Shown in pieces: positions 51,970 to 64,000 of a stretch of DNA of 64,000 nucleotides. Location: the NCBI GenBank assembly GCA_950295325.1, contig OX485804.1:9054001-9118000 (forward strand), in the 5' to 3' direction. Origin of the DNA: Polytrichum commune (lineage: Eukaryota > Streptophyta > Polytrichopsida > Polytrichales > Polytrichaceae). Within the stretch, counting starts at the first letter, position 1; each line of letters begins with the position of its first letter. A program made the position numbers and the translations under genes. Below the pieces are notes generated by a model that was not told the DNA's origin, ran no database searches, and saw only the letters and a list, made by a program, of their open reading frames with translations.

Positions 51970-52377
51970 CACTAAATATGATGTTTAGTGTCATATGGTT
52001 TTTTTTATGTCACTCTATGGTGACGTTCCGAATAACACTTCTTATGGATAAGTGAAGAAATTTTGTCATGAATGATGGATGAGTTCATCCATTGGCCAAA
52101 ACCCTACCTTCTCTTGTTAGCAACTTGTGATGAAATGTTGTCATGGATGATTGAAATTTGGATGAAAAATCACTTGGTAAGTAGCAATAATTGCAATTGT
52201 TGTTACTATATTGTTAATAATTGCAAACACTGTAAACCTATAATTGCCCAAAAAGTTTACAAGGAATGACTAATAATGTCGGGTTAACATTTAGTGTTTG
52301 GTGACACTACACTGCGGTTTACGATTAGTATTGAGCAACGCAATGAGATTTGGTGACACTAAATATCATATTTAGTG
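51970..52377. mobile_element. Tc1/mariner-like MITE, 408 bp
   Basis: TA flanks (51968-51969, 52378-52379) with CACTAAATATGATGTTTAGTG and CACTAAATATCATATTTAGTG at the ends. The interior is unrelated to the other copies of the family. A 65-codon frame inside has no features. Confidence 0.85.
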
Positions 52378-52379
52378 TA

Positions 52380-55300
52380 GATGATGGTCTCTTTCCACAA
52401 ATGTTGGTTGTGATTGGAAAACTCTGATAAATTACAGCTACTTGTTGAAAACTCTACAATTTATAGCTTGAGTGTTCCCCATAAATGGGGAATACTGGAA
52501 TTAAAGGAAAAGTATGCTAGTCTGCAACCTAGTCCTGTGGAATGCAACTAAGGAGTTGAGTAATGTTATGGTTGAGGAACACAATTACATCCCGGACACC
52601 ACCGTACCCCCATTTAAGGTCACCATTACCAAGTAACATGCTCCCCTTCTGGAATGAAAGGGATGTGCCTATAGCAAGGAGCCGTGCTTGAAGGGGAATG
52701 GGTTGGAGACTACTTCACCTTTCACCTTTTTCCTTCTATGTAACATACAGTGTCGTGTAGAGAGGGGTCCGCTTTGGGAAAGGATTGGGCTTTTGGCTGC
52801 AACTAGATTTGCTAGCCGGACCGTCGGATCTTCTTGTCTTCAAAAGTCTCGGTCTTCAATTTCTTCAAAACTTCAACCTCTTTCCCGTTGGCCTATCCTG
52901 TTGCGGTTCTAAACGGGTTAAGGGTAAGGGTAGGGTAATAAGAAAACACATGCCTCGGACGGGTAAAACGGGACGTCAAAACATGAGCTGACGTCCGACA
53001 GATTGGCTCCTAAACTTTCAAACCCACGGTGACCAGCAATCGCGCCTCACCAGTGGGAACAAAGTACAACCTTGTGGGTCACCAATCCCACTTCGTTGTC
53101 ACAAACACAAAATGAGGTTTTAATGGTTTCCCACAAAAAAACCCGCAACAATTTTACGATGCAAAGAAATTCAAGTACCACTAGCCTCCAAACCCGGCTG
53201 GGAATCACAAAAAAATGACAACGGACCACAAACCACAACACACTTGAATTTTCAAAATTCTTCAATCTTCAAATCTTCACGCCAAATTGATCGATTCAAA
53301 TCTTTACAAAAAAAATCTATCGATAAGTGCTACTCCCTCAAAGGATTGTTGCCAACAAAAGACTTGTCCGTCTTTTTGTGGTCGGTTGAAGTCTCAACCC
53401 TTCTATGCAAGAGCTAACAGACTTCCCTCCACTCAAACTAGCACAACTTTTGTTTTTGCTAACTCTCATTCAAGCAAGTGATCACTCCAGAAAAAATAGT
53501 CCCATGAAACACAACTCTTTCATATTTAATTTTCCGATTCTCATCAAATCCACACAAAACACAACAATGAGCTTTCCACAACAAAAAAACTCTTGTCTCC
53601 CCAACCTCTCTTCTCTTCAACCACACATGTGAGATAAGGCCAAAAATCCTCCTCTTATCCTCATCACATGGCTTCTAATTATTCATTGGTCTAAAAATAA
53701 ACTAAGGATAAAACTAGAAGTAAGGCTAAAAGGGTAATAAGAATAAACTAAGAAAGAAAAAAAGATAAGATTAAAAAGGGTAAACTAAAAGTCACTAAGA
53801 ATAAACAAAAAGGTAATCTATTTCTACTCCCTTTAACTTTCCTCCAAATCAAAGAATCGTAATGCAACACAAAATAAGTTCACATGTAAATAGTGTACGC
53901 ATTTACACTACGACAACGGGTGTCTAAGGCATGCTTCCAAGAATTTGAGGTAGATGAGGCTACTTCGGTTAGCCTCCTTAATTGGACACCTTTTTTGGCT
54001 CCTAATCACAGTACAATCTCTTTAATTATGTGCATGAGTAACACATGGTGATTTAGCTGCTGGCTTGATGATATTTGGGTTAGTCACCTTGGCAAAAGTC
54101 AAACTACACCCACCATCCTCCATAATGAGGAGTATTATTCACTAAGCTCTGACATGCTTGATTTTTTTGCGTGAGGTGGGAAAATTAGGATGTGGCATGT
54201 GGCTGTGAGGTATTGACCAACTTGTATTGTGGGTATTCTATAATGAAAAAAAGAAGTTCAACAACATTTTATCTTACATGTGACCACTTTAGAGACATGA
54301 CACAGTCAATATTGACATTAATCATGGGTTTCATTGGTAAACGACCCATGTGGCATCTGCAAATGATGTTGTCCACTTAAGCAACATTGAATGCTAAGGG
54401 AGTTGCCCCTATAGCACCACATTGGAAAGTAGAAAATCTTTGATTCCATAGCCTATATCAACACCGATTCAACACCGATTCAATAATTTCAAATTCTTTG
54501 GTCCTAATTCGCAACTGCTAACATGCTCAAGCTTCAAATGCTCAAATCCATTGACTGGAAGATTCCAAAGAGCTGGAGGTTGTCCACATTAGCCTCATCT
54601 ACCTTACATGGTTGTGACATACTAGGAAAAAATGACCCAAGATCCGGTCCATAATTACAACAAGCTAGATAACTTGTACAATAGGATCTTGTGTTGACAA
54701 TATGCAAAGATGGTTATGATCATATTTACATAATTGTTTGAATTAGATTTTTAGTATGTGTAAATTGACATTATAGGTCAAACCTTAAAATTTGAGTACA
54801 TTGAAGGTTTTCATCACATTACCAATATCATAATATTCAAGTTATCATTGAGGATACATAAATATGTCTTCCATGCATGAAGTTCAAATGATACATTGAA
54901 AGTGTACTGATGAGTCCTTCCATAGAATTCGTGCAACCAGGAAGTCAATATTCTAAAAACGAGTCTGGTTTTACGTAAATGTGACGTCAAGGTCAACGTC
55001 TATGAATTCATGAATATACAACATTACTTAAAAAATGTACTTGTGACAAATGCACGTTCTAGTGTATGCCATGAATATGCCACCCACATGTTGGTCCATG
55101 TGAGAAATGCTCATGCTACACATCTTTGATTGGTTGGGAGGGGTTTGAGGGGGGGAGGGTGGAAGGGGTTATTCATTGAGTTAGGTAGAACATTATTCAA
55201 TTGCATGGTTGTGTTCCATTCTATATAGAGCACTTGACATGGTCCTTCCCTATCTTACTTTAATGGGAAGAAACTTAAAAAATAAGAAGAAACTAACGTC

Positions 55301-56875
55301 GGTATGAATAATGAATAATGCCGATTTGAATAGTAAGAATATTATGAATAGTGTCGGTATTTTCCATGATAGTTCTACTAGTAATAACAATGTTAAGGAG
55401 TGATACTGGGATGAATACTCTTGGGATGAACAGTAATTCCAGCAACTCCATTCAAATTTTCAAGTTCAACTTGTATACATGTGTGAATATGGATATTCCT
55501 AATTTGTTCGAAGGGACACAAAATATAGCACATGGTTGAATAATATCATGCCCCTCAAATGCATGTTCATGTAGGGATGTGTAATCCTCATCTAATATCT
55601 AATAAACATGGGGGGGGGGGGGCATAAGATAGGGGCAGTGGATGGCCATAATGTGGTGGATGGTTAACAAAAGTATATGTTACGAAAATTAATATGGGTG
55701 TGAAGAGCATACCGTAGCTCTCGAGCAATTTGGGCATAAAAGTAATCAATTTCAAAGGTGCCTACATGTTTGGGAAATTAATTTCATTGAGTGTCCAAAA
55801 AAAAAAGGAAATAACATTTAAAGGGTGTCCAAAATCATAATAATGTGAGTGGCATTCATTGGAATCCAACAATGTAGCATCAAATCAAAGCAAAATATGT
55901 TGCCAAGCAAAACCCTGACATACAAGTCAAAGACATACTTTAGGGTAAGGAGTGTTGGTTAAGGGAAGTGTTTCGGTTAATCGTAGCTGCCATAGATGAC
56001 ATTAGGAAAACCATCCATGAATCATAGAAACGACTTGGATGAATGTTTAACTTATCTTAAATTAGTTCTTAAATCTGCCCAATTTTAGAATATGATTTTT
56101 AGGGCTTGCCTAACTTACTTTTGCACTTTAATGTGTTTAACGTATGAGCCATTATCGTGAGATTGTTTTTTGTTCGTTTCATGTCCTCCGATGAGTGACA
56201 ATGCCGTGACTCGGACCCAATAAGAGCTTGTCACAAACTTAGTGAGCAGTCTATGTTCGGCTTTGAAATTTATGCATTGAAACGAGGGCCCCAAGTCTTG
56301 GAGATTTGCTCCTTTGAGTTAGCGTGGCAAATAGAGGTTTAAGGGTGTGAGTTCACGAAGCTTCATAATGTTAAGCTTATGACCATCTCAAAGCCTGCTT
56401 GATGTTTGCAAGATAAACAACTCCATTGTTCATGTGTATAGAGTAGAGGCACCTATAGCCGATCACTTAAGAGATTCTACGCCACATCTGGAGAAGTATA
56501 TGGGCGGTGCAATTTTTTCCCTGTGTAAAGGAAGATAGAAATCAAGCAGATTCCAATTTTTTCGGTAATTTTATTCCTTAGATTGGAATTGTTGTGAATT
56601 TTTGAAGTCAAAAGTTGGTCTGAACATATCACCAACATCTAGAGTTTGCCATAACCGCTCATTCCTCCTCACCTTAGCACTCAAAACCAAGACATGTCTC
56701 ATGGCATCATTGATTCTGGCTTGATCGAATTTCAGTCTTTGCCTAATCGAAATTTAGTCCCAATCTAAATGAAATTCTTGTACCCTATAGGTTGCCGATG
56801 GGGTCCTCATCAGGAATAGGCGCCTCTACTATTATGTCACTTATTATTTGAAATAAGCAAGGTTATGATGTTTTG
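52380..56875. other. Long gene-free stretch
   Basis: No gene or clear transposon was recognised in 4.5 kb. Noted: an A/G-rich zone at 53690-53830, a G14 run at about 55609-55622, and a duplicated CAACACCGATT near 54461-54483. Confidence 0.5.
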
Positions 56876-57055
56876 CATAACAATATTAACCAGTGTGTGT
56901 GTCATTCATGTGAACCCTAAGAATATAACCATGGGATGCCCCAACCTAGTGCAAATTTAAACTTAATTTGAGTCTTCTTACACTAGGTCAGGACATCCCA
57001 TAGTTATAGTCTGAAGGCCCACATGAACAAACATGCCTTGCTTAATAATGTTATG
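56876..57055. mobile_element. Foldback MITE (GAATATAACCATGGGATG family)
   Basis: Arms begin CATAACAATATTAA and end TTAATAATGTTATG. Inner arms GAATATAACCATGGGATGCC and GGACATCCCATAGTTATAGTC pair, then a CTAGTG block. Related to 38237-38371. Confidence 0.85.
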
Positions 57056-57574
57056 AAATAGCAACAAATTATCTAGAATGTCATCCTCTCTCGAGCATTT
57101 ACATAAGACGTTGCCTAGTATTTGGACACACACATATCTTGATACTATACCTTTTATACCTATCATGACACCTATCAACGAATGTCTTTTTTGGGAAATG
57201 ATGAATACTGAACCCACCGAGATGAAAGCCACATGTTGTGCTGCAATCCACTATAACTTCCACACACAACAATAATTTGGTCAATGTATCTTTTTTTGAC
57301 CATGTCGTTTTGGAGTCCAACATATCAAATGTTAGAAAACTAAAAATACAAAATCAAAGTTTTCTACACTAACATGAATTATTGTGGTTTGAAAAATACA
57401 ATGTCAATTCAAAAACATTTTTATCACTATTATTTGAACATTCATACATAATCCATGTTTGAATATCACCAATTTATTGATTTATGAACCACTCTAATTG
57501 TTAGCCCAAACATAAAATATAGTGGACTATGATATTTGCTACCTATGCTCACTTGCAACCCACAATGTTGGGTG

Positions 57575-57977
57575 TAAGGTCGAGGCATCCATAGTTGACC
57601 AAGTCCATTTAACTCCTCATTAGGGTCATGTAGTGCTGACATAGATGAGAACTATGCTTTTTTGGTGAACAAAGTTAAAGTTTATGTGGTGGTGGTTTGT
57701 GATTTGATTACCCTCATAGAATATTTGACAATTGTCGTAGCCAAGGAGCAACATTGGGATGAACAGTTATGGGTTGACCTATAGATTGACTATGTGTAAG
57801 CCTAAAATTTATGCTTCAAAATTTGTAATAGTTTTCATATTCATGATTTTTTAAAATAAAAACAATTCCATTTTCTTTAAAAATTTGTTTCTCTTTGCAA
57901 GAAAAACAATTCCTTGCTATTACTCCTCCTAAACATATGCAAACTCTCTTATTTTATCGGTTATAAATGCCTCAACC
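57575..57977 (+). repeat. Dispersed repeat R2, copy 2
   Basis: Homologous to 39091-39472 in the same orientation. The left flank GACCC/AACCCACA is also loosely shared. Confidence 0.8.
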
Positions 57978-58252
57978 ATAAACGGTAGAACCAGTGTTCA
58001 AGATTGAAGCCCTCATATGACTTTCATTTTGAAAGGCTCTCAAATTTCAACCCTTCCGTTGAAGAGCTAGTTCAAATCCAAGGCGTCAATCCAAGAATAT
58101 AGAAATAAAATACAAAACTCATATTGAACTTGCGCATATATTATATGGTACATGCTTTCAGTACGATGTGAAGAATTAAGAATCAACCATCTAACTCCAC
58201 TCTTGTAGTGACAATGCCCTACACTTGCTCGATCTTGGTAGTTTTCCAAGAT

Positions 58253-58730
58253 TCAAAATTTCCAATCCATGAATTCAACTCCAAACCCATTTAGACTAAC
58301 CCTCATCAAAGCATCTAGTGTGTCAAGGTTGAGTCTTGTTTTCCTTTTGCTCTTAACCCAATTCTGCTTCAAAAATTCATGCTCACAAACAACAATGCTA
58401 GTTAAGATCACACGTATGGCTTGCCATAGCAACATTAGAGTTGGCCAATTAATCATGAATTCCCGGTCATTGCCACAAAAAAACCCAATCTTTGTGCATA
58501 CCTCGGTGTTCATAAACAAAAGATACCATCTCCACGAATTCTAGCAATTCCGCATTCCATTGATTAACAAGGTCATCGCTCCAACGGAAATTTGTCACCA
58601 ACCGGTTCAACCATTGCTCAGTTAATGTCCCTCTGTCCAATTCATCTACGGGATAGTATTTTGGACTAAAAAGCTTGGCCGCATTGAATAACGTCTCGTA
58701 GTAAGTTCTATCTTTGCATGGTCAACATTC
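58253..58730 (-). pseudogene. hAT-type transposase C-terminal remnant
   Basis: Minus frame from about 58727 reads DRTYYETLFNAAKLF, SPKYYPVDE, TEQWLNRLVTNFRW and ELLEFVEMVSFVYEH, then shifts by one base in a T7 run near 58482-58488. The other frame continues with NDREFMINWPTLMLLWQ, an EHEFLKQNW segment and KRKTRLNLDTLDALMRVSL before a stop at 58253. The last part resembles the C-terminal dimerisation region of plant hAT transposases (zinc-finger-862-like), where an E-x-x-F-S-x-x-N-x-x-K-S motif precedes R-x-R-L. The N-terminal zinc finger and catalytic part were not found upstream (to the right), so this is a truncated, broken copy. Confidence 0.7.
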
Positions 58731-59775
58731 TCTTGAGCTTTGATACTACAAAATCCTTTAACATGGGTACCTAAATGAACCGAGACCCCATAACCCCAAT
58801 AACCATCATTGATGGATGTTTACAATAACCCTGCAACACTCTTGTGCGTCACTTCTTGTCATTGGGGGCCTAACATTAGAACTCAACAAAAACATAGAAA
58901 TTTCCTACAATTGAGATCATTATCATCATCATCACAAGTGCCCATGAAGGATGATCCACAACATAGGAGTAGTGTTTGATCAAATCACACGGTGAAGAAA
59001 TCGTTCTTACAAGGATCCTTGCAACCGTTGATCCTCCCCTCCTGTTGCTACTACTACTATTCCACCACATTCCTCCTCACCCCAAATAATTCTAGGCTAA
59101 TCTCCGAACCTCCATCCCAAAACTAACAGAGCACACTCAATAGCTAGTCATACAACTACCCATCTGAACCTAGTTCTAGATTCCACCCCAAACAGGGGAG
59201 CCTTGCATTCGGAAACTCTTGGATCGAATTCCTGATTTCAATCCTTGCATTAGCTTCTGAGCATTTAGGCTCGTGGTAATCCGACCCCCCCTTGCCTGCT
59301 TGCTTGCATGCCCGTTCGTCCCCTACTAGGGTGAAGTAGATCGGATCGGAAGCTACTGATTTGGCGTGTCTGAATGGCAACCAAAACAAATCGATCTAAC
59401 GTACTTCTCAGTGTTGAGGTGTGTGGTGATGAAGATGAAGCAAATGGCGGATTTGGAGGAGAGGGGCATCCGAGGGGAGTCTAAGAAATTACAAGTTCAG
59501 GGACGAAGGTGGTAGCGAGGAAGCAAAGGGAGGGACTCTCGACTCTCGAGTCTCCGCTCTCCAGAGACGAATGAAATTTGACTACTCAATTATCGTATGA
59601 ACAGTGCTTGACGGGCATATTATATTGAGGACTTCAAGTGACATCTTCATTGTCAATTTGGGGTTGTGTTTTGAAAGGCTGTTTTGAAGGGCCACATCGT
59701 GTTTGAAGGGCATTGAAGGCTTCAATCTGGAACACTGGGTGGAACTTACGTGATGAACTAGGCTTGTCACTCGTA

Positions 59776-59865
59776 CGGAAATGTCTGTGTTAACGAACAA
59801 TAGGATGAGCCGGGCTTTTATGGAAATGTCTGTGTTAATGAACAATAGGATGAGCCGGGCTTTCA
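59776..59865. repeat. 45-bp tandem duplication
   Basis: GGAAATGTCTGTGTTAACGA...GAGCCGGGCTTT occurs twice back to back (59776-59820 and 59821-59865) with three differences. Confidence 0.9.
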
Positions 59866-60400
59866 CCTAGTAAGGCAAGAGTGTGGGGGCCCAATATAAA
59901 GTGCTTGATAGATATATATACATATCTATGTAGCATTGGCCAACTTCTAGGAGAGTGCATGCATTGTCGAACTTTTGGTAACTTCAGAAATACTACCTCT
60001 AAGAGTTTGACAACTGGATGCTCTCGCGGGCTGCCCATAAAATAAATTATGTGCAAAAGAGGTCAGAAAACTGTCACTAGATTGTGTTCCTGGACTCTGA
60101 GTCAGTTCCAGGCATTCGTATGTGGCAAGGGATTAGTGGCGTCTATATAACTCATCTATAGTGTGCGACAATACTAGGTGTGTAAAGTGCAAGGTAGATG
60201 TGCCAAATTCATCATACACCTATATTTGAGTGGTATAGGGTTAGGTGTGGCTCCAATATTAAATATTAAAAAGACACATTTTTAAAAGAGATTGGACTAC
60301 GTGCTCAAAATATGATAGTCAATTTAAGTTTAATTGGCAACGTATTGGGGGGAGCATAGTATGACCATTTAATGTCTTAGAAAATTTTCCTACTTTGACA

Positions 60401-60520
60401 ATGAATAAGGTATTCATATGAGCTCCGAAAATTATGAGGAAAGTGGCTACAACCTTGGTTTGGATTTGCTAACCATCTTGTACTAATTGCGTGTTTCATA
60501 TCCTAGTAGGAGAAGTGGGC
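60401..60520. repeat. Diverged copy of the 29.4/30.0-kb repeat
   Basis: TATTCATATGAGCTCCGAAA, TTTGGATTTGCTAA and GTTTCATATCCTA...GAGAAGTGGGC match 29670-29790. This shows that the duplicated MULE segment belongs to a family also found outside the MULE. Confidence 0.75.
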
Positions 60521-61251
60521 TAGTTGCAAAAAGTAACCATTCAAGGCCCATCTGCCTTGGGGGGTTTTTTGGGACCGTGTCACTACACCATGAATCTTTC
60601 ATTTGCACCCCAAGATAAAAAAACCACCCTAAAACCAACCTTTTGGGTACTTGAAACCTCATAATTGATGAGCAAAGATTTGCTCAGCGGTAAAGATAAG
60701 GCGGAGTCCTCATGAATGGAAAAGTGGTTGATGTGGCGGTGTGCTGGCATAGAGTCACTTGAATGATCTAAGCTAAATTTCCAGTCGCGTTTGAATTCGT
60801 AGGGCTCGATCACTTGTGCACATCCTACGAAGAACCAAGGTACATCTGGTGAGAGTTAAGTAGCTAACTGAGCGATTAGGTGGTGAATTTAATTCACAGG
60901 AAGAAGCAACATCAATTCATCAAGTCTACCCCGCGGGTCGACAGTTGCAGGAAATCACTGCGGTCGATGGTTACTTTTGTACCAGTTGAAGTTAAATGGG
61001 AATATTAGCACATGCTGATACTGTGCTCATCGACATATCAGCTCCATATGAGGCTAATTTTGGTTGTCGATATCTCTGATTTGGGTTGATGACAGGGTCA
61101 ATATAAGAGTTATATGACAATATATGATCAGTGCGGGAAGAAGGGTTAGACGGTGGTAGAATTTTCTTGTGTCGTGGCGCAATCGATCGAGATACAAAAT
61201 TTACAGGAGGTACATGAAGTAGCTGATTTGTGGAGCTCCTCCGATCCAGGT

Positions 61252-64000
61252 ATGGTGGAGTCAAACAAGGTGGATTTGTCAGAAATCGCTCAAGGGGGAG
61301 AGACGAATGGATCAGTTGCAGGGTTGAAGGTTTTGGAGGACTTTGGACCCGTGGGGCATCCATTGTTGAAGTCATGGAATCCGCCCACACGACACAGTTT
61401 CACCAAATCTCAGATGCAGACGTTGTCCTCCATTTGTGACACTTTCTCGCCATCCATCGATCCGCCAAGTTCAAATTTGACTCTAAATTTAACATCTGCA
61501 TCTGCAGGGAGTTTTTCAGATGGTGTGAATAATAATGATGTCTCTGCAACCACGAAGCATGTGTTTGGGAGATTATCTGGTGCAGGGGATTCTAGTAGTA
61601 TTGCTGGAGCGGTGGATTTCTACAGGTGCTCGGCGTCGGACCTTGGAGTGCCTGCGGATGTAAGTTGATACACACGATTCTACATTCTTCTCTGTGGTTT
61701 GTGTTTCTAGTTGAAATTACATCACTGGACGAATGAGATGAAATCTGTACTATCATATGAAAGTTGGGTGCACTATTATATTACAATCGAGGAGTTTTCC
61801 AATGTTTGAGAGTTTATCGGATTAGTCGAAATTGGATGAATTACCACAAGCGCTCACAAGTCTCGAAAGCCTACCACAACGGTACCCATGAAGCAGCCGC
61901 AATATACGTAGTAAATGTTCAGTGGTAGTTGAATCTTGGATATATTCGAGATTTTTTCACAATTTGATGCGCATCAAGCTGGATTTGTACACAAAAGATA
62001 ATGAGTGTGGGTTAAGGGTTTGAGTCAAGGATCAACCTGCCTTGATGAATTTGCGAACTGATGAGGGGCGGAATGAATCCGAGGTTGCTTTGAATTTGCG
62101 GAACCGATTTGCGGAACTGATGAGGAGCGGGGAATCCTCTTAGCACGCACAGATACTATTTTTTTTTTGACAGCGGAAATTAGAGAATTGCCAGTCTGAT
62201 ATTGCTCTTCAAGCCAGAATCTGTAGACAAAGAGAGACTCATTTTAGGTTGAAAGTTTGAGTCAAGGATCGACCTGCCTTGTTGAGTTTGCGAACTGATG
62301 AGGGGCGGGATGATGAGCTTGCCTTGAATTTAGGGGAAATGTTGAGGAGACGGAAGTAATCCTCCCAGCGTGCATACATAGTAAATTGTTGACATGTGGT
62401 TGAATCTTGGCTGAATTTAAGAATCGTCACAATTTGATGCACTTCAAGCTGAATCTACAGAAGATAGAAAGATGATGAGTGTGGTTGAGGGTTAAGTCAA
62501 GGAATATCATGCCTTGATGAATGAAGAGCCTGCCTGGAAATTGCAGAACTGATCTGACGGAGCTGATGAGGAGCCGGAAATATTCCGCCCAGCGCACATA
62601 CATAATAAATTGTTGACAGGGCCGAATCTTCAGGCTACATTAGAGAATTGCCGCAATTTGATATAGTTGCGCTTTAAGCTGAATCTAAAAACAAAGAGAG
62701 ACTGATAGATCAGGTTGAGGGATGAGTCCAAAATCAACATGTCTTGATGAATTTGCGAACTGATGATGGGCGGACTGAAGAGCTTCCTAAAATTGCGGAA
62801 CTGATGAGGAGCCGGAATCTTCCCAGTGCACATGTATACTAGATTTTTGACATGGGCCAAATCGTGCGTGTATTAGATAATTGACACAGGAAGAGACCGA
62901 TAGATCGGGTTGAGGGATGAGTCAAGGATCACCCTGCTGTGATGAATTTTGCGGAACTGATGCGGAGTCGAAAATAATCCTCCCAGCGCGCATACATAGT
63001 GAAATTGTCGACATTAGAGAATTCTGCGTTAATTAGCCAGGAATGACCACGATCTGATATTTCGTTTCAAGCTAAATGTGTAGCCAAGAAGAGCCCGAAT
63101 CTGGGTTTAGGGTTTGAGTCAAGGATCAGTCTACCTTGATGATGAATTTTGGATGTTAACTGAGGGGCAGGCACTGGTTGTTTCAGATCGCAGGATTGCT
63201 AGGAGTGCTGTTGAAGCCGAAGTTCCTGTCGGCGGTCCGCTTGTTTCTATGGCTCCTGTCCACTCGGATTGGAACAGTAATGCTGGGAGGAAGGGCCAGC
63301 ATGAGCTCGCAGTTCCCATACTTTCAAACCTTCTCCTGCCTACCCCGCTGCCAACAAGAGAGAGTGCTTCGGCAGTGGTCGCTCAGCGCCTTCTCCAGCT
63401 TGCGAGGTGTGTACAAGCTCTTCAAGATGATCACCATGTGGGCTGTCTACACCAAGGTATGCACGAATTCAGTGTTGCTCAAAGGAGATAATTAATTACA
63501 CATAAAATTATTGAATTAGTTGCCTGTGTTGTCTACCATCGCAACTGGAATCATTCTAAACAAATTCCGGATAATTTAAGAATAATTGCATTTGGGGCGC
63601 ACCCCTTCAATTGAATCTTGGTAGATGAGAGACGAGGGCTTCACGTGCGAATTATATAGGCAACAATGGGGCACCAATGAGGTCGGTGACGAGCAGTGAT
63701 AGCATGCTTGCCATTCGACTATTAAGGATCTCGATTCTTGAAAATTTTCTTCATCAAGCTGGAATGGAAAAGAAAAGGGGCACCCTTTCAAGGCTTAAGA
63801 ATATTTTGTCTGCTGTTGTACGAATAGTGTACGGAGAATTAATGCACTGTTGATGATGCACAATAAGAATATTCGAAAATTCCTATCCCCGGATTGAACG
63901 AATCGTGGATTGAAGGACACAAGGGAATTGACAAAACGGAAATTAGGGATTTCTTCTTGAAGCTAGAATAGAAGAGAGTGTCTTTACAAGGGTTAAGAAT
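61252..64000 (+). CDS. FAO: Long-chain-alcohol oxidase (FAO), 5' part, continues past window end
   Basis: Exon 1 61252-61659 (136 codons, donor GTAAGT) joins in phase 0 to exon 2 63187-63456 (90 codons, donor GTATGC). The next exon lies beyond the window or was not found before 64000. FAO enzymes are membrane-bound GMC-type flavoproteins that oxidise long-chain fatty alcohols to aldehydes with oxygen. Matching features are GHPLLKSWNPP, HSFTKSQMQTLSSICDTFSP, VDFYRCSASDLGVP, LFLWLLSTRIGTVML (a membrane segment) and RQWSLSAFSSLRGVYKLFK. These are the family's N-terminal region; the FAD-binding and catalytic domains are not in view. The start is the first in-frame ATG; the frame is open upstream to about 61153 without an ATG. 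A Ser/Asn-rich insert (about residues 85-120) separates the conserved blocks. I recognise it with good confidence but cannot say whether the gene is intact. Confidence 0.85.
61985..63165. repeat. Tandem diverged repeats filling FAO intron 1
   Basis: Six units recur about every 190-245 bp, starting near 61994, 62222, 62465, 62690, 62888 and 63080. Each has GTTGAGGGTTTGAGTCAAGG, CCTTGATGAATTTGCGAACTG, ACTGATGAGGAGCGG, CCCAGCG-CATACATAGTAAAT and TTGTTGACAT. The last unit ends just before exon 2. Confidence 0.9.

Larger units (their letters stand above)
58731..61251. other. Intergenic between hAT remnant and alcohol oxidase gene
   Basis: No gene recognised apart from the short repeats listed separately. 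The alcohol oxidase promoter should lie at its right end; no core element was identified with confidence. Confidence 0.5.

Overview
Nuclear DNA from a land plant. The evidence is spliceosomal GT-AG genes for a serine palmitoyltransferase LCB2 subunit with plant-type sequence, a plant amidase of the At5g07360-like group, and a plant-type long-chain alcohol oxidase. All three sit in an AT-rich background full of DNA transposons and foldback MITEs. A bryophyte or another non-seed plant is my guess from the overall look; the sequence does not prove it.

Layout. 1-1742: intergenic, starting with a 207-bp direct duplication. 1743-9894 (minus): a 14-exon gene whose splice phases join a signal peptide and fasciclin (FAS1) domain to a complete amidase, about 751 aa. 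10314-12236: nested transposons (PIF-like termini, containing a Tc1/mariner-like MITE, containing a hAT-like MITE). 12240-22800: no intact gene; MITEs, a tRNA-derived SINE and several copies of two repeat families. 22839-38197: one 15.4-kb Mutator-like element (MULE) with about 90-bp terminal inverted repeats and a perfect 9-bp target duplication. It carries the tail and start of a MULE transposase with the catalytic core missing, a broken PIF/Harbinger transposase and Myb-like pair, a 528-bp direct duplication, and an unrecognised multi-exon gene with a BED-like zinc finger. 38207-42936: repeats and the upstream region of LCB2. 42937-47862 (plus): complete 12-exon LCB2, 502 aa. 47863-61251: intergenic, with MITEs, a fragment like the MULE terminus, and a decayed hAT transposase tail on the minus strand. 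61252-window end (plus): the 5' part of a long-chain alcohol oxidase gene, whose first intron is filled by diverged tandem repeats.

The three host genes are not an operon. LCB2 (first step of sphingolipid synthesis, ER) and the alcohol oxidase (fatty alcohol turnover) are both membrane lipid enzymes; the amidase fusion looks secreted. The rest is a record of DNA-transposon activity: nested insertions with readable target duplications, and coding remnants broken by stop codons compatible with C-to-T change and by one-base shifts in homopolymer runs. The latter could also be sequencing errors. Exon coordinates were worked out by hand from splice sites and reading phase.
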